64,000 nucleotides of DNA, taken from contig OX235262.1 in NCBI GenBank assembly GCA_944472135.2, positions 60,298,440 to 60,362,439 of the forward strand. Reading direction: 5' to 3'. The notes beneath the pieces were generated by a model. It was not told the DNA's origin. It saw only the letters and a program-made list of their open reading frames with translations, and did no database searches. A program made the position numbers and the translations under genes. Positions 11,240 through 21,684 of the stretch are shown piece after piece; position 1 is the stretch's first letter, and each line of letters opens with the position of its first letter. The DNA is from Trichobilharzia regenti (Eukaryota; Platyhelminthes; Trematoda; Strigeidida; Schistosomatidae).

Positions 11240-12298
11240 CCAAGAAAACTTGTGGGGTGTCAAAGGGTCTAGAGATACTGTTACAGTTAACCGAATTCCC
11301 AGGTTCGTTTGCTGTCCTCAGAAGTGGGTGCATATCCTTTAAACCTCTACTTCCTTTGTTTGTCGCCTTACAATTCCACTTTGTATGCCCAACCTTCAAA
11401 CAACTGAAACACAGCCGCCTCTGTTTTGCCATTTTTAACCTTTCTACGGGTGACATAGAGATAAAGCGATTACAATCATTCAATTGATGCACGTTATGGC
11501 AAACAATACACTCATCCTTTCTCGTTGTGTCTTGAGACTTTACCACAAATGCTTTCCTCATATTCACTGGTTCCTTAGGTTCTACCTTAGAATGCGAAAT
11601 GCCGGCGAATTTGCCCATCGCCTGGTTGACACTGTCATTCACCAGTGTCAGAATATCACCAAACTTTGGCTCGATACCCTCATCCTCTATACGAGAGCTT
11701 ATCTTCACCCACATCCTTTGCATCCGTTTAGGTAGGCTATTACCTCTAGGACTGAGCTCGAGTTGAGGTCACTCATGCAATTCATGGAAATCAATGCATT
11801 CTTGTAAGTTAACAGATTATCCAAAAACTCAGTAAGTGCCTTGGAGTCATCTCGTAGTTGACTATCGTTACCTTTGACAGCTTCGAATACGTTCCTTACA
11901 ATCATTGAAGGTCTTCCAAACCTTTGACGTAATATGCTCGTAGCCTCAGCGTATCCCTCATTAGGGGGCATGAGCTTACAGCACTGTATGGCTCTTGAAG
12001 CAACTCCAGTGCAATATCTCATCAAATACATTAACTTCACTTCATCATTTAATAAAAAACTACTCAGCGTAATCTGAAACTCCTTTACAAATTGGAAATA
12101 ATCAGCCGGGTTTCCGTCGAAACACCGTGATTCAAATTTAGGGAGTTTGATGTTCCTATTATCCCTAGACGGCGAAACAGTAACATCAACCATGTCAGGC
12201 TTAACATCACACACATCGTTACAAGTAACAGACAAGTCACCATGACTTACTTTCCTGTTTGCATCCAAGACGCTCTGTCCCTTCTTTGACCCATGCAT
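11240..12298 (-). pseudogene. BEL/Pao gag with zinc knuckles, frameshifted
   Basis: Gag forms the particle around element RNA. The first frame (12,298-11,705) begins with MHGSKKGQSVLD and contains LPKFESRCFDGNPADYFQF and ILRQRFGRP, features of the DUF1759 gag domain of Pao elements. The second frame (11,723 down) carries two zinc-knuckle-like motifs, CIVCHNVHQLNDC and CFSCLKVGHTKWNC. A frameshift lies around 11,705-11,723. The frame ends near 11,240, where the CR1 copy begins, so protease and RT are missing. Confidence 0.85.
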
Positions 12299-12729
12299 TG
12301 TTGAACTTGACCTAATTCCAAAAAAGTTTCAGATATTGCTTGTTCAAAGAAGACTTGGCCGGCACCAGGAAAGATGAACAGTGACTATCCAAACTGTCAC
12401 CAACTGTTCGAAACCGTCAAAAAATGACGGTTTCTGTCTTCAATGACTGAGTGTTCATGACTCAGACATGACTGGATTGGAATTTCAGAGACAGGATGCG
12501 TCCCTTCATATGGAGCTTGATATTTTGATGTTGTTTATTTCCGTGATATTTAGAGCAGTATTCTGAACAAGACGTTGACATTGTTTGTGCCGATTTCACT
12601 GAGGTTTATGGAAATGGGATTTTCGCACATGTTCACGTTTCAATTCGCGCCTTGTGAAACAATTCGGTCAATGTTTGATGAGAGCACGAGTTGATATATA
12701 GATGATAGAAGGAGGTCAGCAAATGAACT
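12299..12729 (-). other. BEL/Pao 5' leader, no matching 5' LTR
   Basis: This segment precedes gag on the minus strand. Around 12,400 it has a phrase (gacggtttcgaacagttggtgacag) that weakly resembles the LTR end, so an old LTR boundary may lie there. The following hundreds of bases do not match the 435 bp LTR. A short perfect inverted repeat (aaaccgtca ... tgacggttt) is at about 12,411-12,432. No gene is seen. Confidence 0.35.
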
Positions 12730-13424
12730 CTGCGACGATTTTCCAATCCAAGGGCGTCAACCTGAGAAGGGTTGTAGGCGTACTGCTGTAAGTCCTACAG
12801 TTCTTGAAGGGTAGTTTGTCAAGGCAGAATCCACAGCATTTGATGTATTGATTTTACATATGTTGGTGTTAAGTAATTCAGTGGGTTTCAATTATTGTAA
12901 TTGTTGGTTAATCTTGTTTGCGTCCGGACATTCCACAACTTACAATCGTCAACCTGAGAAGGGTAGCAGGCGTACTGGTGTAAGTCCGGTGATTCTTCAA
13001 AATGATTCCATCAAGACATGATCTGAGAGGTTATGTGCACTCTGTGTATATATATGATGTGTCATATCAATTGGTGTTTTTTGGATTCACTTTATTAACT
13101 TGTTGTTTTCGAACCTTGTTGCTATTGCACAATTTTGTTAAATGTTTCGTCGTGATTACTCTTGAAGACGTTTTGAATCTTCTGCATCCGTGAATGAATA
13201 GATCGATGGTAAAGACAGCAGATGGGTCGTATACGCCGGGGAGGCTAGGCTACTGCTGAGAATGACATACACACTGAGATAACGATTAGCTGTGGAATCA
13301 ATGATTGAGAATGAATGTTTCTATTTTAATAACAATACTTTATGTTTTCATATAAACATATAAATTTACATGAAAATGCATGCCATTTTTACAGGCTGTG
13401 GTCCCACACGCCGGGGAGCGAGAG
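12730..13424 (+). mobile_element. Inverted copy of BEL/Pao pol end and 3' region
   Basis: From gacgattttcc at about 12,735 the plus strand matches the very end of pol (7490-7510, minus) and then the 190 bp units (two copies) and the non-coding 3' region. It ends with the purine run ccggggagcgagag at about 13,410-13,424. Order and orientation are the mirror image of 7510-6735. Confidence 0.8.
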
Positions 13425-14114
13425 TGTAGACGACTGAGACTCGCATACGTCACCGTCACTAGAACTGAGGCAGAATGAGTGACAATCCATCGAAATTGTA
13501 ATTGTTAGTGAATAGATAACAGTATGTGCGAAGAGTATCATGAGGTGCTGCTATGGTCACGTTGCGTTCTGCAAGAGTCATTCTAGAAAGTGGCGATTGT
13601 GTTGCAAGATGTCAATAGGATGCCTTTAACTGGAAGGAATAGGTCGTCGCTGACGAATGTGATTGTGCTGTGGGTATGCTTGTGGTGTGTTGGCTTTTCT
13701 ATTTGATTTCTACTTCAGCTTTGTTCGTGTGGCACAGTATCTCGCAGTGGCGTCCAAGTCGACGTGTATTGGTCGTGATGGAAAAAGGGGATGAATCCGT
13801 ATTTTGCTGGGGAGTGTCAATGTAGTTGAAGATTGAACGATCAATTCATGGTTGTTTGCTCAAACCAAACTCTATATTTTTCGCGGAAGTCATCAATCCG
13901 ACTGTCATCGTCTCATCGTTTGCTGTTCGTTGGAAGACAGAGAACTATTGTTGGTTACATATTGGCGTAAGAATAAGGGATTCTAGAGTTGCCAATCTCT
14001 GTTTTGGTTTTTCGCGTTGGCTATTACAAATTGTTTCTGCAAGTTTTCAAGGGACAAAGTGAGGTCCAGCGTAGTAAGAGCTGGATATTGACAGTTTCTG
14101 AGAGTTGGCTGACA
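13425..14114 (+). mobile_element. BEL/Pao LTR copy in inverted position
   Basis: It begins tgtagacgactgag and ends gttggctgaca, matching the outer parts of the LTR at 6300-6734 read on the minus strand. It is 690 bp rather than 435 bp. The middle (roughly 13,570-13,900) has no counterpart in the short copy and may be an insertion or divergent sequence. Confidence 0.65.
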
Positions 14115-14978
14115 AGTGGGTTACTACAAAATGACTAAGAATTTAAGTTTTCATTAAGAGTAATGAAGTGTAAAAATAGCTAATATTAGAGCAATTAAGT
14201 TATATTCTTTTGTCAGAGTGATGTGAGTAGTGGATCAATTAGTGATAAAGTTATGCAAAGTAGTCCTGAGAAAAGCAACTGGCTAGCAGAACTTGGTATG
14301 CTGAATTTTCAAGACTGATTTTGTATGGTGTGCGTTACACATTGCAAAGTGACTCATCAACTATATAATGGAAAAATACTACATAGCTTTAACATTATGA
14401 ATTTTAGAAAATTATATGAAAATGAGTAACTGTTGACTGAAGATAGTCATTACAACTCAAAATAGTACAGTGTATTATACTAATAATATAAGTATATTTG
14501 TAAAGTATTAAAAGATATGGTTGCTAATGTAATTGTTTTTGGAAATAATTATACTGACGAACTTATTGAAGATTACGGCGAAGAGAAAATCAGTGGGTCA
14601 GTTAAGCGGTTACGGCGCAGTTAGTAGTGGATAGTGGTACGATTAGGGATAAGGTTAGGTTGAATGAACTTGATGGAGATGGTTGGTTGGCTGAGTTTGT
14701 TACTGCTAGGTTTCCTGGCCACTTTTCATATGGCATGCTTTAGATATTACAAAGTGCCAGTTTGCGTATATTATGGAAGAACTATCACAACTAATTTGGG
14801 ATTATACGTCCAGGATGATACTAGATAGTCTTATGAGTTTATAAACTTGATTGATGAAATATTGATAGGATCTCTAATAAGTTAAATCACCTAACCTTAG
14901 TTAAAGGCATGTGGGAGAGATTGGGTTGGTTTTATCACGTTATAGATGCGGTACGGTTGCCGGGGCAAATGAGTTTCC
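14115..14978 (-). other. Probable LINE 3' UTR with degenerate ~410 bp repeat
   Basis: No coding sequence. Two stretches (about 14,220-14,385 and 14,625-14,790) share the order gtagtggat, gataa(a/g)gtta, tggctg/tggctag and attgcaaagtg/attacaaagtg, which suggests an old tandem duplication. The position directly behind a minus-strand RT remnant suggests a 3' UTR. Confidence 0.4.
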
Positions 14979-16965
14979 TCAAATTGGGGTCTGTAACACT
15001 AAAGCTAGTTGAGCAAAGTATGGATTAGTAGACCGAAGCTCTTTTAATGACAGGAACTCGTTAAGGAGACGCTGGAATTCAGTAGGAGATTGGCAACTAC
15101 TTACAGTGAGTGGAAGTTTGTTCCATAATGCACTGTACTGTATTTTGAAGAAACATGATCGCAGTTTTGTCCGGTACCGGGTTACGGATAGAGTATTTTC
15201 AAGACTCCTAAGAGTATATATGGGCAAATTGTTGAAAGCTATTGGATTACTGCTTTTGATGTAGCCGTGTAAAAGGCGGAAGAGGAATGTTAGGTTAATT
15301 TTCAGGCGCATTAACCAAGGTGGCTGAAGTCCATATATTTTGCACCTATCAGTGTAAGTCAGTCCTTCATGTTTGTGTAATAGGCGTCGTGTAAAACTTC
15401 ACTGAATATTTTCATTACGAACCCTGTCATACCCATGAATGAAACCGAGGACAATTGTGCGGTATTCAAGTCCTGGACGAACCATGACTTTGTATAAAAG
15501 GACTTAGGCCTCAGTTGTGTACATTTTTCGATGTAACAAGCCTATGAGTATTGGGCATTTAGAAACAAGCGATTTTGCGTACTGACTGAATGCTACGTTT
15601 TGTGAGTAGGTAACTCTCAGGTCTCTTATGGAACTGAGGGTTTGGAGAAAAGAGTTACTTAGGTGAAACCTGAAATTCGGATGGGAGTTATTGAAATATA
15701 GGACACAACATTTATCAGAATTGAATGGCAGTTGCCAGTCATTGCTCCAGTTATGTAACCTATCCAGATCATCTTGAATATGTGTGAATCCCTCGTTCAG
15801 TGTAGAATGGGGGAGCTGTATGCAATCTTTAAGTCGTCAGAAAAGAGATATGGGGTTCCGTGCTTGATTACGCTGGAGATGTCGTTAATGTAGATTACGA
15901 AAAGCAGTGGACCTAGTACACTACCCTGAATCACTCCACTTCGTATAGGTCTGGGTGATGAGTAATTATTTGCAAATTTCACAACTTGGGAACGATCTTC
16001 CAAGAAAAAAATGAGCCAGGATAAAAAGGGGTCTTGGAACCCGTACCACTTTAGCTTAAGGATTAGTCTCTTGTGTGGGACTTTATCAAAGGCTTTTTTG
16101 AAGTCAAAGAAGAGAGTTGCAACATGCAAACCATGATCACGCTTAGCGGTAACATCATCAAAGTAGCCAAGTAGGCAGGTGGAGCATGATCGACTTTTCA
16201 AGAAGCCGTGTAGTGCTGGAGTAAACAATTTGTGAAGGTGGGGACATGAAGCAATATCTTGCTCTATAACCTTTTCCATAACCCTGGAAACTACTGACGT
16301 GATATTGATCGGTCGGTAGTTTTCGATATTAGAAGTTGGTCGTGGTTTGTGCCTAGGGGCTATAAACGACAGCTTCCAGCACTCTGGGTAACTGCCATTA
16401 TTTAAGGACAGATTGAAAAAGCTTAGTGGGATAATGGGTATGTTCTCACCACCTCTTTTCAACAAGATAGGTAGAATTCCATAAGGTCCAGCTTTATATG
16501 ATGTCCGGAGGGATGCTATAGCGGAGGAAATCTTTTGTTGAGTGTGTTATATTACCCAAAAAGTGATTTGCTACTGTCCGAATATCAAGACTACCTACTG
16601 TTTCTTCGTTAGTAAAGTAGCTAGAAAAGTAGGAGCTGAATAACTCGCATATCTCCCGCGGGTCTTCGTGTAGTTTTTCTCCATCCAGTAAAAACTTAGG
16701 GATACTTATTCTGTTGCTGTTAATTCGTGACTTAATTAGTGTAACTAATGCCTCTGCATTATCGGGTCGTGAGTGGAGGATGCGTTCTAGTTTGATGGAC
16801 TCAGATAACTGACTTGATTTGTATGAATCATAAGTTTGCTTGAGTGTAACGAGTGATGAAAAGTCACTACATCTGTAGAATTGCCTAGCATGCTTACGCA
16901 GTCGGTTTAGAATCTTGGCGGTGATGAAGTCAGGCTGTTAAGGCCTCGATTTCACAAGTCTTACT
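14979..16965 (-). pseudogene. CR1-like reverse transcriptase, second subfamily
   Basis: From about 16,960 downward the minus strand encodes a linker (SIPKFLLDGEKLHEDPREIC), then RT blocks: NYRPINITSVVSRVMEKVI, LFFDFKKAFDKVPHKRL (catalytic Asp), RSGVIQGSVLGPLLFVIYIN and YLFSDDLKIAY, where YADD is replaced by FSDD. The C-terminal part (14,979-15,311) has WNKLPLTVSSCQSPTEF. Between 15,311 and 15,797 the frame is broken by stops, and there is another break near 16,466-16,540. The sequence is clearly diverged from the RTs at 3.6-5.2 kb and 10.3-11.2 kb, so it belongs to a different CR1-like subfamily. No endonuclease is seen upstream. Confidence 0.85.
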
Positions 16966-16979
16966 GGAGCGATGAAGTC

Positions 16980-18245
16980 ATAAGTGGGGAAAGCGACAAT
17001 TATACAATGCAGTGCACACACAAACAGCGCAAACATAGACAAGAAAGAAGAGTTCTACTGTCGAAAATGGACAACACTCCAGTCGGTGACAATAAAATGC
17101 TAATGAATGACATGGTCGCCAAACTGGGACCAGATAGCGTAGGAAGAGAACTCATTATGGGTTGAGAAGCAATTGGAAAGGGGCGTGAAGAGGGAAAAGT
17201 CTTCTCTGACTTCTGTGCCCTCAATGAACTAAAGATCTGCGGCAGCATATACGAGCGCAAGGATAAACGTAAGGATAATGAAGGTCACTAGATGGGCAAA
17301 CCAAAAACCGAGTTGACTTCATATCAGTGCTGCTCAAGCAAGTGGAGATGCAGCTTACTGGACACAAAAGTAAGAAGAGAAACAGACGTCGGCTCAGACC
17401 ACTGTGTCTTTCAAGAAACACTCCAAATCAAATTAAAAGCTTTCAGAGAAGCAGGAGCTGCAGATAGACTACAAATCGAATTCAATACTTAAAATCTGAA
17501 GGATCAGGTAACAAGGGACATCTTCACTGCAGTCATGAGAAAAAAGAGGGAGACACAAATCAGCACTAGCGAAAAGACCAGTGTTTAAAAGCACTGGAAC
17601 AACTTGAAAGCACTGTGGAGTCAAACCTGCATGGATGTTCTAGGCAGGAAAAAGAGACAGGAAAAACAGTGGCTCCCTACAGACACATGGTGACTATTAG
17701 AGGAAAGAACAGTGGTGAGGCAAAAGATTGTCCAGTGCATCGACGAGCAACAAAAACAGGAGCTGAATGCAATTTATGATACACTGAAAAAAGAGTGAAG
17801 AAAAGCGCTAGGAAAGACAAAAGACAATATAATGAAGCTGTGGCAAGCAAAGCAAAACAAGCTGCAGGCAAAGGAGACCTCGAAACGCTCCACCAGACAG
17901 TTGGTTCTTATCGTGGAAGAGGTGAGCAAAAATTTAGCCAGTGAAGGATGACGATGGAAGTCAATCACCAAAGAGGTGGAGAAAAGGAGATACTGGGCTT
18001 AGCGCTTGAAAAGACTACTTAATCAACTCAACTACAACGCACCCAATAATATCAATCGCGGAATCAGAACCACCAGTAGACATCAGCCCTTTCACGAAAG
18101 CAGAAAACCTGGGAACTGGTAAAGCAGCAGGAGCAGAGGGAATCAATACAGAAGCATTGAAAATGGACCCAGAGATATCGGCAGACTTTATGACACCACT
18201 GACGAAGTGAAAGCGGAGCTGGAGAAGATAGTTGACTAACCAATC
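16980..18245 (+). pseudogene. RTE-type LINE remnant (endonuclease end to early RT)
   Basis: The degenerate plus-strand frames show an endonuclease tail (DKKEEFY-like, later RVDFISVLLKQVEMQL near 17,310), a linker rich in Lys/Gln, and an early RT segment with GKAAGAEGINTEALKM (about 18,118-18,160). This order is typical of RTE-clade LINEs. There are many stops and frameshifts. The protein-like segments are recognisable only when switching frames, so the assignment is by pattern and is moderate. Confidence 0.6.
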
Positions 18246-18400
18246 CACATATATCCCATCTCCTCTTGCAGACTCTGAGCCCTATCTTGCCGTCTTTTCT
18301 CATTAGTTTGGCTTCATGGTTGGCTTTCCCAGCTTCGTACATTGTACGCACATTCCGCATCCCTGTCGTTACTATTGTGTTTATCAAAGGAGAACATGTC
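18246..18400 (-). pseudogene. RTE-type endonuclease N-terminus fragment
   Basis: The minus-strand frame reads ...GMRNVRTMYEAGKANHEAKLMR, which resembles the conserved TWNVRTM start of RTE-type endonucleases. It lies head-on against the plus-strand RTE remnant ending at 18,245, so the locus was inverted or two copies inserted. Confidence 0.6.
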
Positions 18401-19550
18401 TACTGACGGACTTTCCGTCCATCTTTTTTATTCCGGAGAAAATTGAGTTTATTCCTCATAGTTTTAATATTTATCATGTGCAGTGAAGTTGCCGTAGCAC
18501 TTCGATTGATTCCTCCCTCTTTCTCGACTGGACTTATTTATCACGTTATGTTAAAATTTCGCTTGGAAAAAATTTTTGTCAATAATTTTCAATAAACCTG
18601 TGTTATATGTTATGTCCTTTTTCAGAAATCCTTCTCTGTATTTTGAAAGGTATAAGGTCTAACCGAGGGAATTTTGAACGTCAAGGTTAGGTTGCGTTTT
18701 CACGTTTTGCATACATCGTGGTGCACAGTGCCTGACCGGTCAGCAAATACTTTTTCCACGTTTGGAAAACGGACAATTATGTAAGCCTTAAACTTCTTTT
18801 GATGCAGAATATACGGGAAGCACCATTATTAGTTAAATTAAGTGATATGTCACTCACATGTAAGGAAACGTGCACGTTTGCTCGTATAAAACTACATATG
18901 AGTGAAAACTATAAAATAAGAGGGACGCTCGTTTTAAATGGAAATTAAAACTTTCCTACCACAGCAACTAAATGCCCGAGAGATGAAACGCGGTCTAACA
19001 TATGGTATCAAATAGCACTCTATGCCGCATGCTCTAACAACCCAAAGCCAACTGTAACTCATCCAAGCCCTTATTTTTCAAATATTTGGAAGTCCTTTCC
19101 TCTTCCACTGCCAGATGCAATTGCATAAAATAACATATGTATGGCAAAAATGAGACGTAAACGATGAAGAGGATATCCTCTTCGAAAAACAGTTCTCAAG
19201 ATCTGTGGAATCGTGTACATATTTCACATCGAATTCATTAGATGAATGAGATAATTCCAAAATTGTTTCCAGAATGCATTATATAATGTGATCTACAATC
19301 CAGAACATTAAAAAGTGAAGAATAAGAAAAGGGGTGTGCGAAAGTGAAATCATGCAAAAGGTGTGAAGAATGATTAGCCAGTATACCTGTATAGAAAAAA
19401 CTACTCGAACATTGGCGTAGATATACCTCAAGACCTTAAATAAGTAAAATATTAGTGAACAAATAAATAATAATAATAAATAATTCTAATAATGACAACC
19501 ACAATCGTATACTCATGGTAACGTTAACCGAGAATATTGTAAGAGCGGTA
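18401..19550. other. Non-coding stretch, nothing recognised
   Basis: AT-rich, with short taa-rich low complexity near 19,460-19,490. No convincing gene, repeat arm or RNA was seen. Confidence 0.5.
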
Positions 19551-19559
19551 CATTGGTTA

Positions 19560-20335
19560 CGCTAAGACGAATGAATGTATTCCCTGACTTTGAATGCGAA
19601 GACCCAGTTTCATGTACCTAATAATCAATAATTTGCCTATGGCGTATTCGAAGTCCTTTCGTGACATATTGAGGGACTTTGTGTAGTACTGTGAAGCAGT
19701 TATGCAGAGATGCCCGATATTTAGAGCTGACGTGTTCGAGGATAGAACTGCTGGTATTCACCGATTCTCCACCGGCAAACTAGGCTGTACAGTGTCCCAG
19801 AATACGTTCACAGACTTGTGTACGGCCGATGTACTCGGCTTCAAATGAATAAGTAGACTGACAAATACGCACTGAGGTGGCCATAAGCGGTGTCTTATCC
19901 TAACTTGACTGGATTAACTGTCTGCAGCAGCAAAAACGGTATGTTTAATTCGCGTTCTAGAGCTAATCTTATTGAAGGGTGGGTTGCATTGATATTGTTT
20001 ATATCAAGTTTTTCATCATAAATTGCATAAGTACCATCTACTCATCTTTAGTAAAGGTTCAATTGACCGATCAAAGAATCAATGATGTTGTTCTCAAGAC
20101 TCACCATTAAACAGTCGGCTAAGAGTGGATCGAGAGAAGACTACATAGCCACATCGTCTTTCTACATGTCGAACTGTTCGTCAAATCTAAATTGAATGTT
20201 AAACATACACCTGAAAAGTAGTCCCTTCAGGTAGTTTATGGGAAGAGGAATTTCGGGGTTGTTGGTTCCGATGTAGTTGCAGATGAATCATATTGTCTCA
20301 TACCTTTAGGTCAAGAAATACAATGATTGTTGGAC
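19560..20335 (-). pseudogene. Penelope-like element remnant, RT to GIY-YIG
   Basis: Minus-strand frames show SSLDPLLADCLMVSLEN (about 20,130-20,080), equal to the PLE RT block seen at 35.9 kb as MGSPLGPLLADCIIASLES. Further down, AEYIGRT (about 19,830) is a GIY-YIG endonuclease motif. RT between the two is largely lost. The upstream PLE part continues beyond an inserted RTE fragment, at 20,775-20,890. Confidence 0.6.
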
Positions 20336-20340
20336 GCCAG

Positions 20341-20770
20341 TAGGAATGCCTATGTTCTAGAATCTGTCAGAGGGTGAAGATATGATCAATACACCCTCTT
20401 CCTGGTCTAAAGCCTACCTGATTCTCTCGTGTTTGTGCCTCCCGAGCACCACTTAGTCTAAGCAATATTATTGAGCCTAGGACTTTAGATGCTATATTAG
20501 TCAAGCCAATCCCTCTGTGATTATCACAGGAAGACTTGTCTCCCTTCTTGTATATGGGGATAATCAGTGACTTACACCAACCCGACGGGACTTCCTCTGA
20601 TTCCCAGGCGCTGCCTAGAACCTCAGTTAATGCAGACAGTAAGCTGTCTCCACCGTACTTAAATACCTTTAAAGTCTTTCCATCAGGTCCCACTGCTTTG
20701 CCTTGTGTCAGATTGTTGACAGCTTTAGTAACCTCAGTTAGGGACGGAGGATCTGTGTCTATGTCCCATT
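20341..20770 (-). pseudogene. RTE-type RT fragment inserted in a Penelope-like element
   Basis: The open minus-strand frame (20,693-20,367) contains VFKYGGDSLLSALTEVLG, EVPSGWCKSLIIPIYKKGD, DNHRGIGLTNIASKVLGSI and QVGFRPGRGCIDHIFTL, the early RT blocks of RTE LINEs. It is almost identical in sequence to the plus-strand RTE at 26.7-27.1 kb. Both flanks are PLE sequence on the same strand. Confidence 0.85.
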
Positions 20771-20774
20771 CAGT

Positions 20775-20890
20775 TTAATTGGTCTGTTAGTACGTTTGTT
20801 AATTTTTCGACGTAATCTCATCTGTTCATTACTACAATCCCATTACCCTCATCTGGATGGCCGAGAGTTATGTCTTTACTCTCTTGAAGT
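20775..20890 (-). pseudogene. Penelope-like element fragment upstream of RT
   Basis: The minus strand reads HPDEGNGIVVMNR then DYVEKLTNVL with one stop, matching the PLE pre-RT block (compare TNKCDYVDKVNLLLTDG at about 34.75 kb). It is the 5' continuation of the PLE at 19,560-20,335. Confidence 0.6.
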
Positions 20891-21455
20891 TATTGGAGTT
20901 ATTTTCTTTTTTTCCTTCTTTAACTGATAACGATGACTCGGTCATGCACGCATGCACTTGTAGCAGCTATCGACGATTGAAGCCGTGATATATTCGAAAT
21001 CGTTTTCAGAACTGGGTGACGAATCAAGTGTCTGGGAGTTGGACTGTAGAACTGAACTTTGGTCTGTAATCCGTTGATTCGGCTGGGTGCATTGCAGAAT
21101 TTCGAACCAAGTAATAGGACTTAGAATTGGATGAGAGTTAGAGGAAGATTTAAACAGTTGAAGAGATATTTTTCAGGATTCGGTGGAGTTCGCCATTAGT
21201 CGAATTATTGGTTATACGGAACTCGAAGCTTGTTCTTTGCATTCAAAGTCAATGAATACATTCATTCGTCTTACCGTAACCAAAGTACTCCTCCTATCTT
21301 GTTTTTGTTTCATTTTTTTGTGTTGGTTTCAACTGTTTTATTCCTATTTGCAAATGTTATTGTGATGGTTATTTTTTATAATTTCTTTTATTTTATTGTC
21401 ATTCTGTTTCGTGAGGTTTTCATGAAGCTCTGCTAGGCATTAGTTACGTGCTAGA
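20891..21455. other. Non-coding stretch next to LTR element
   Basis: No gene recognised. The last bases (ctaga, 21,451-21,455) are the left target duplication of the LTR retrotransposon. The preceding cattagttacgtg supplies the continuation of the sequence at 25,453 onward before that insertion. Confidence 0.5.
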
Positions 21456-21650
21456 TGTTACGAAGGTGATTGAGTCTTAGAACGATGAGTGATGCTTGAA
21501 TCTTGAAAAGACGAATGAACCAAGAATTTAGGCTTTATTCATTTTACAATGAAGCCGGAATGGCTTAAACATATAAAGGAAAAAAAGAGTGTTAATAGCG
21601 GTAGAGATATGAATATGACTAGATACGTATTATAAGAAAAGTTCACAACA
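21456..21650 (-). repeat. 3' LTR of the Gypsy-type element
   Basis: It starts tgttacgaagg and ends gttcacaaca on the plus strand. It is identical base for base to 25,253-25,447. On the element's sense strand it carries a TATA-like box (ctttatatg) and, about 20 bp further, attgtaaaatgaataaa, which includes an AATAAA signal. Confidence 0.97.
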
Positions 21651-21684
21651 TTCACTGCGGCTTGAAAAGGAATGAGCCATTATG

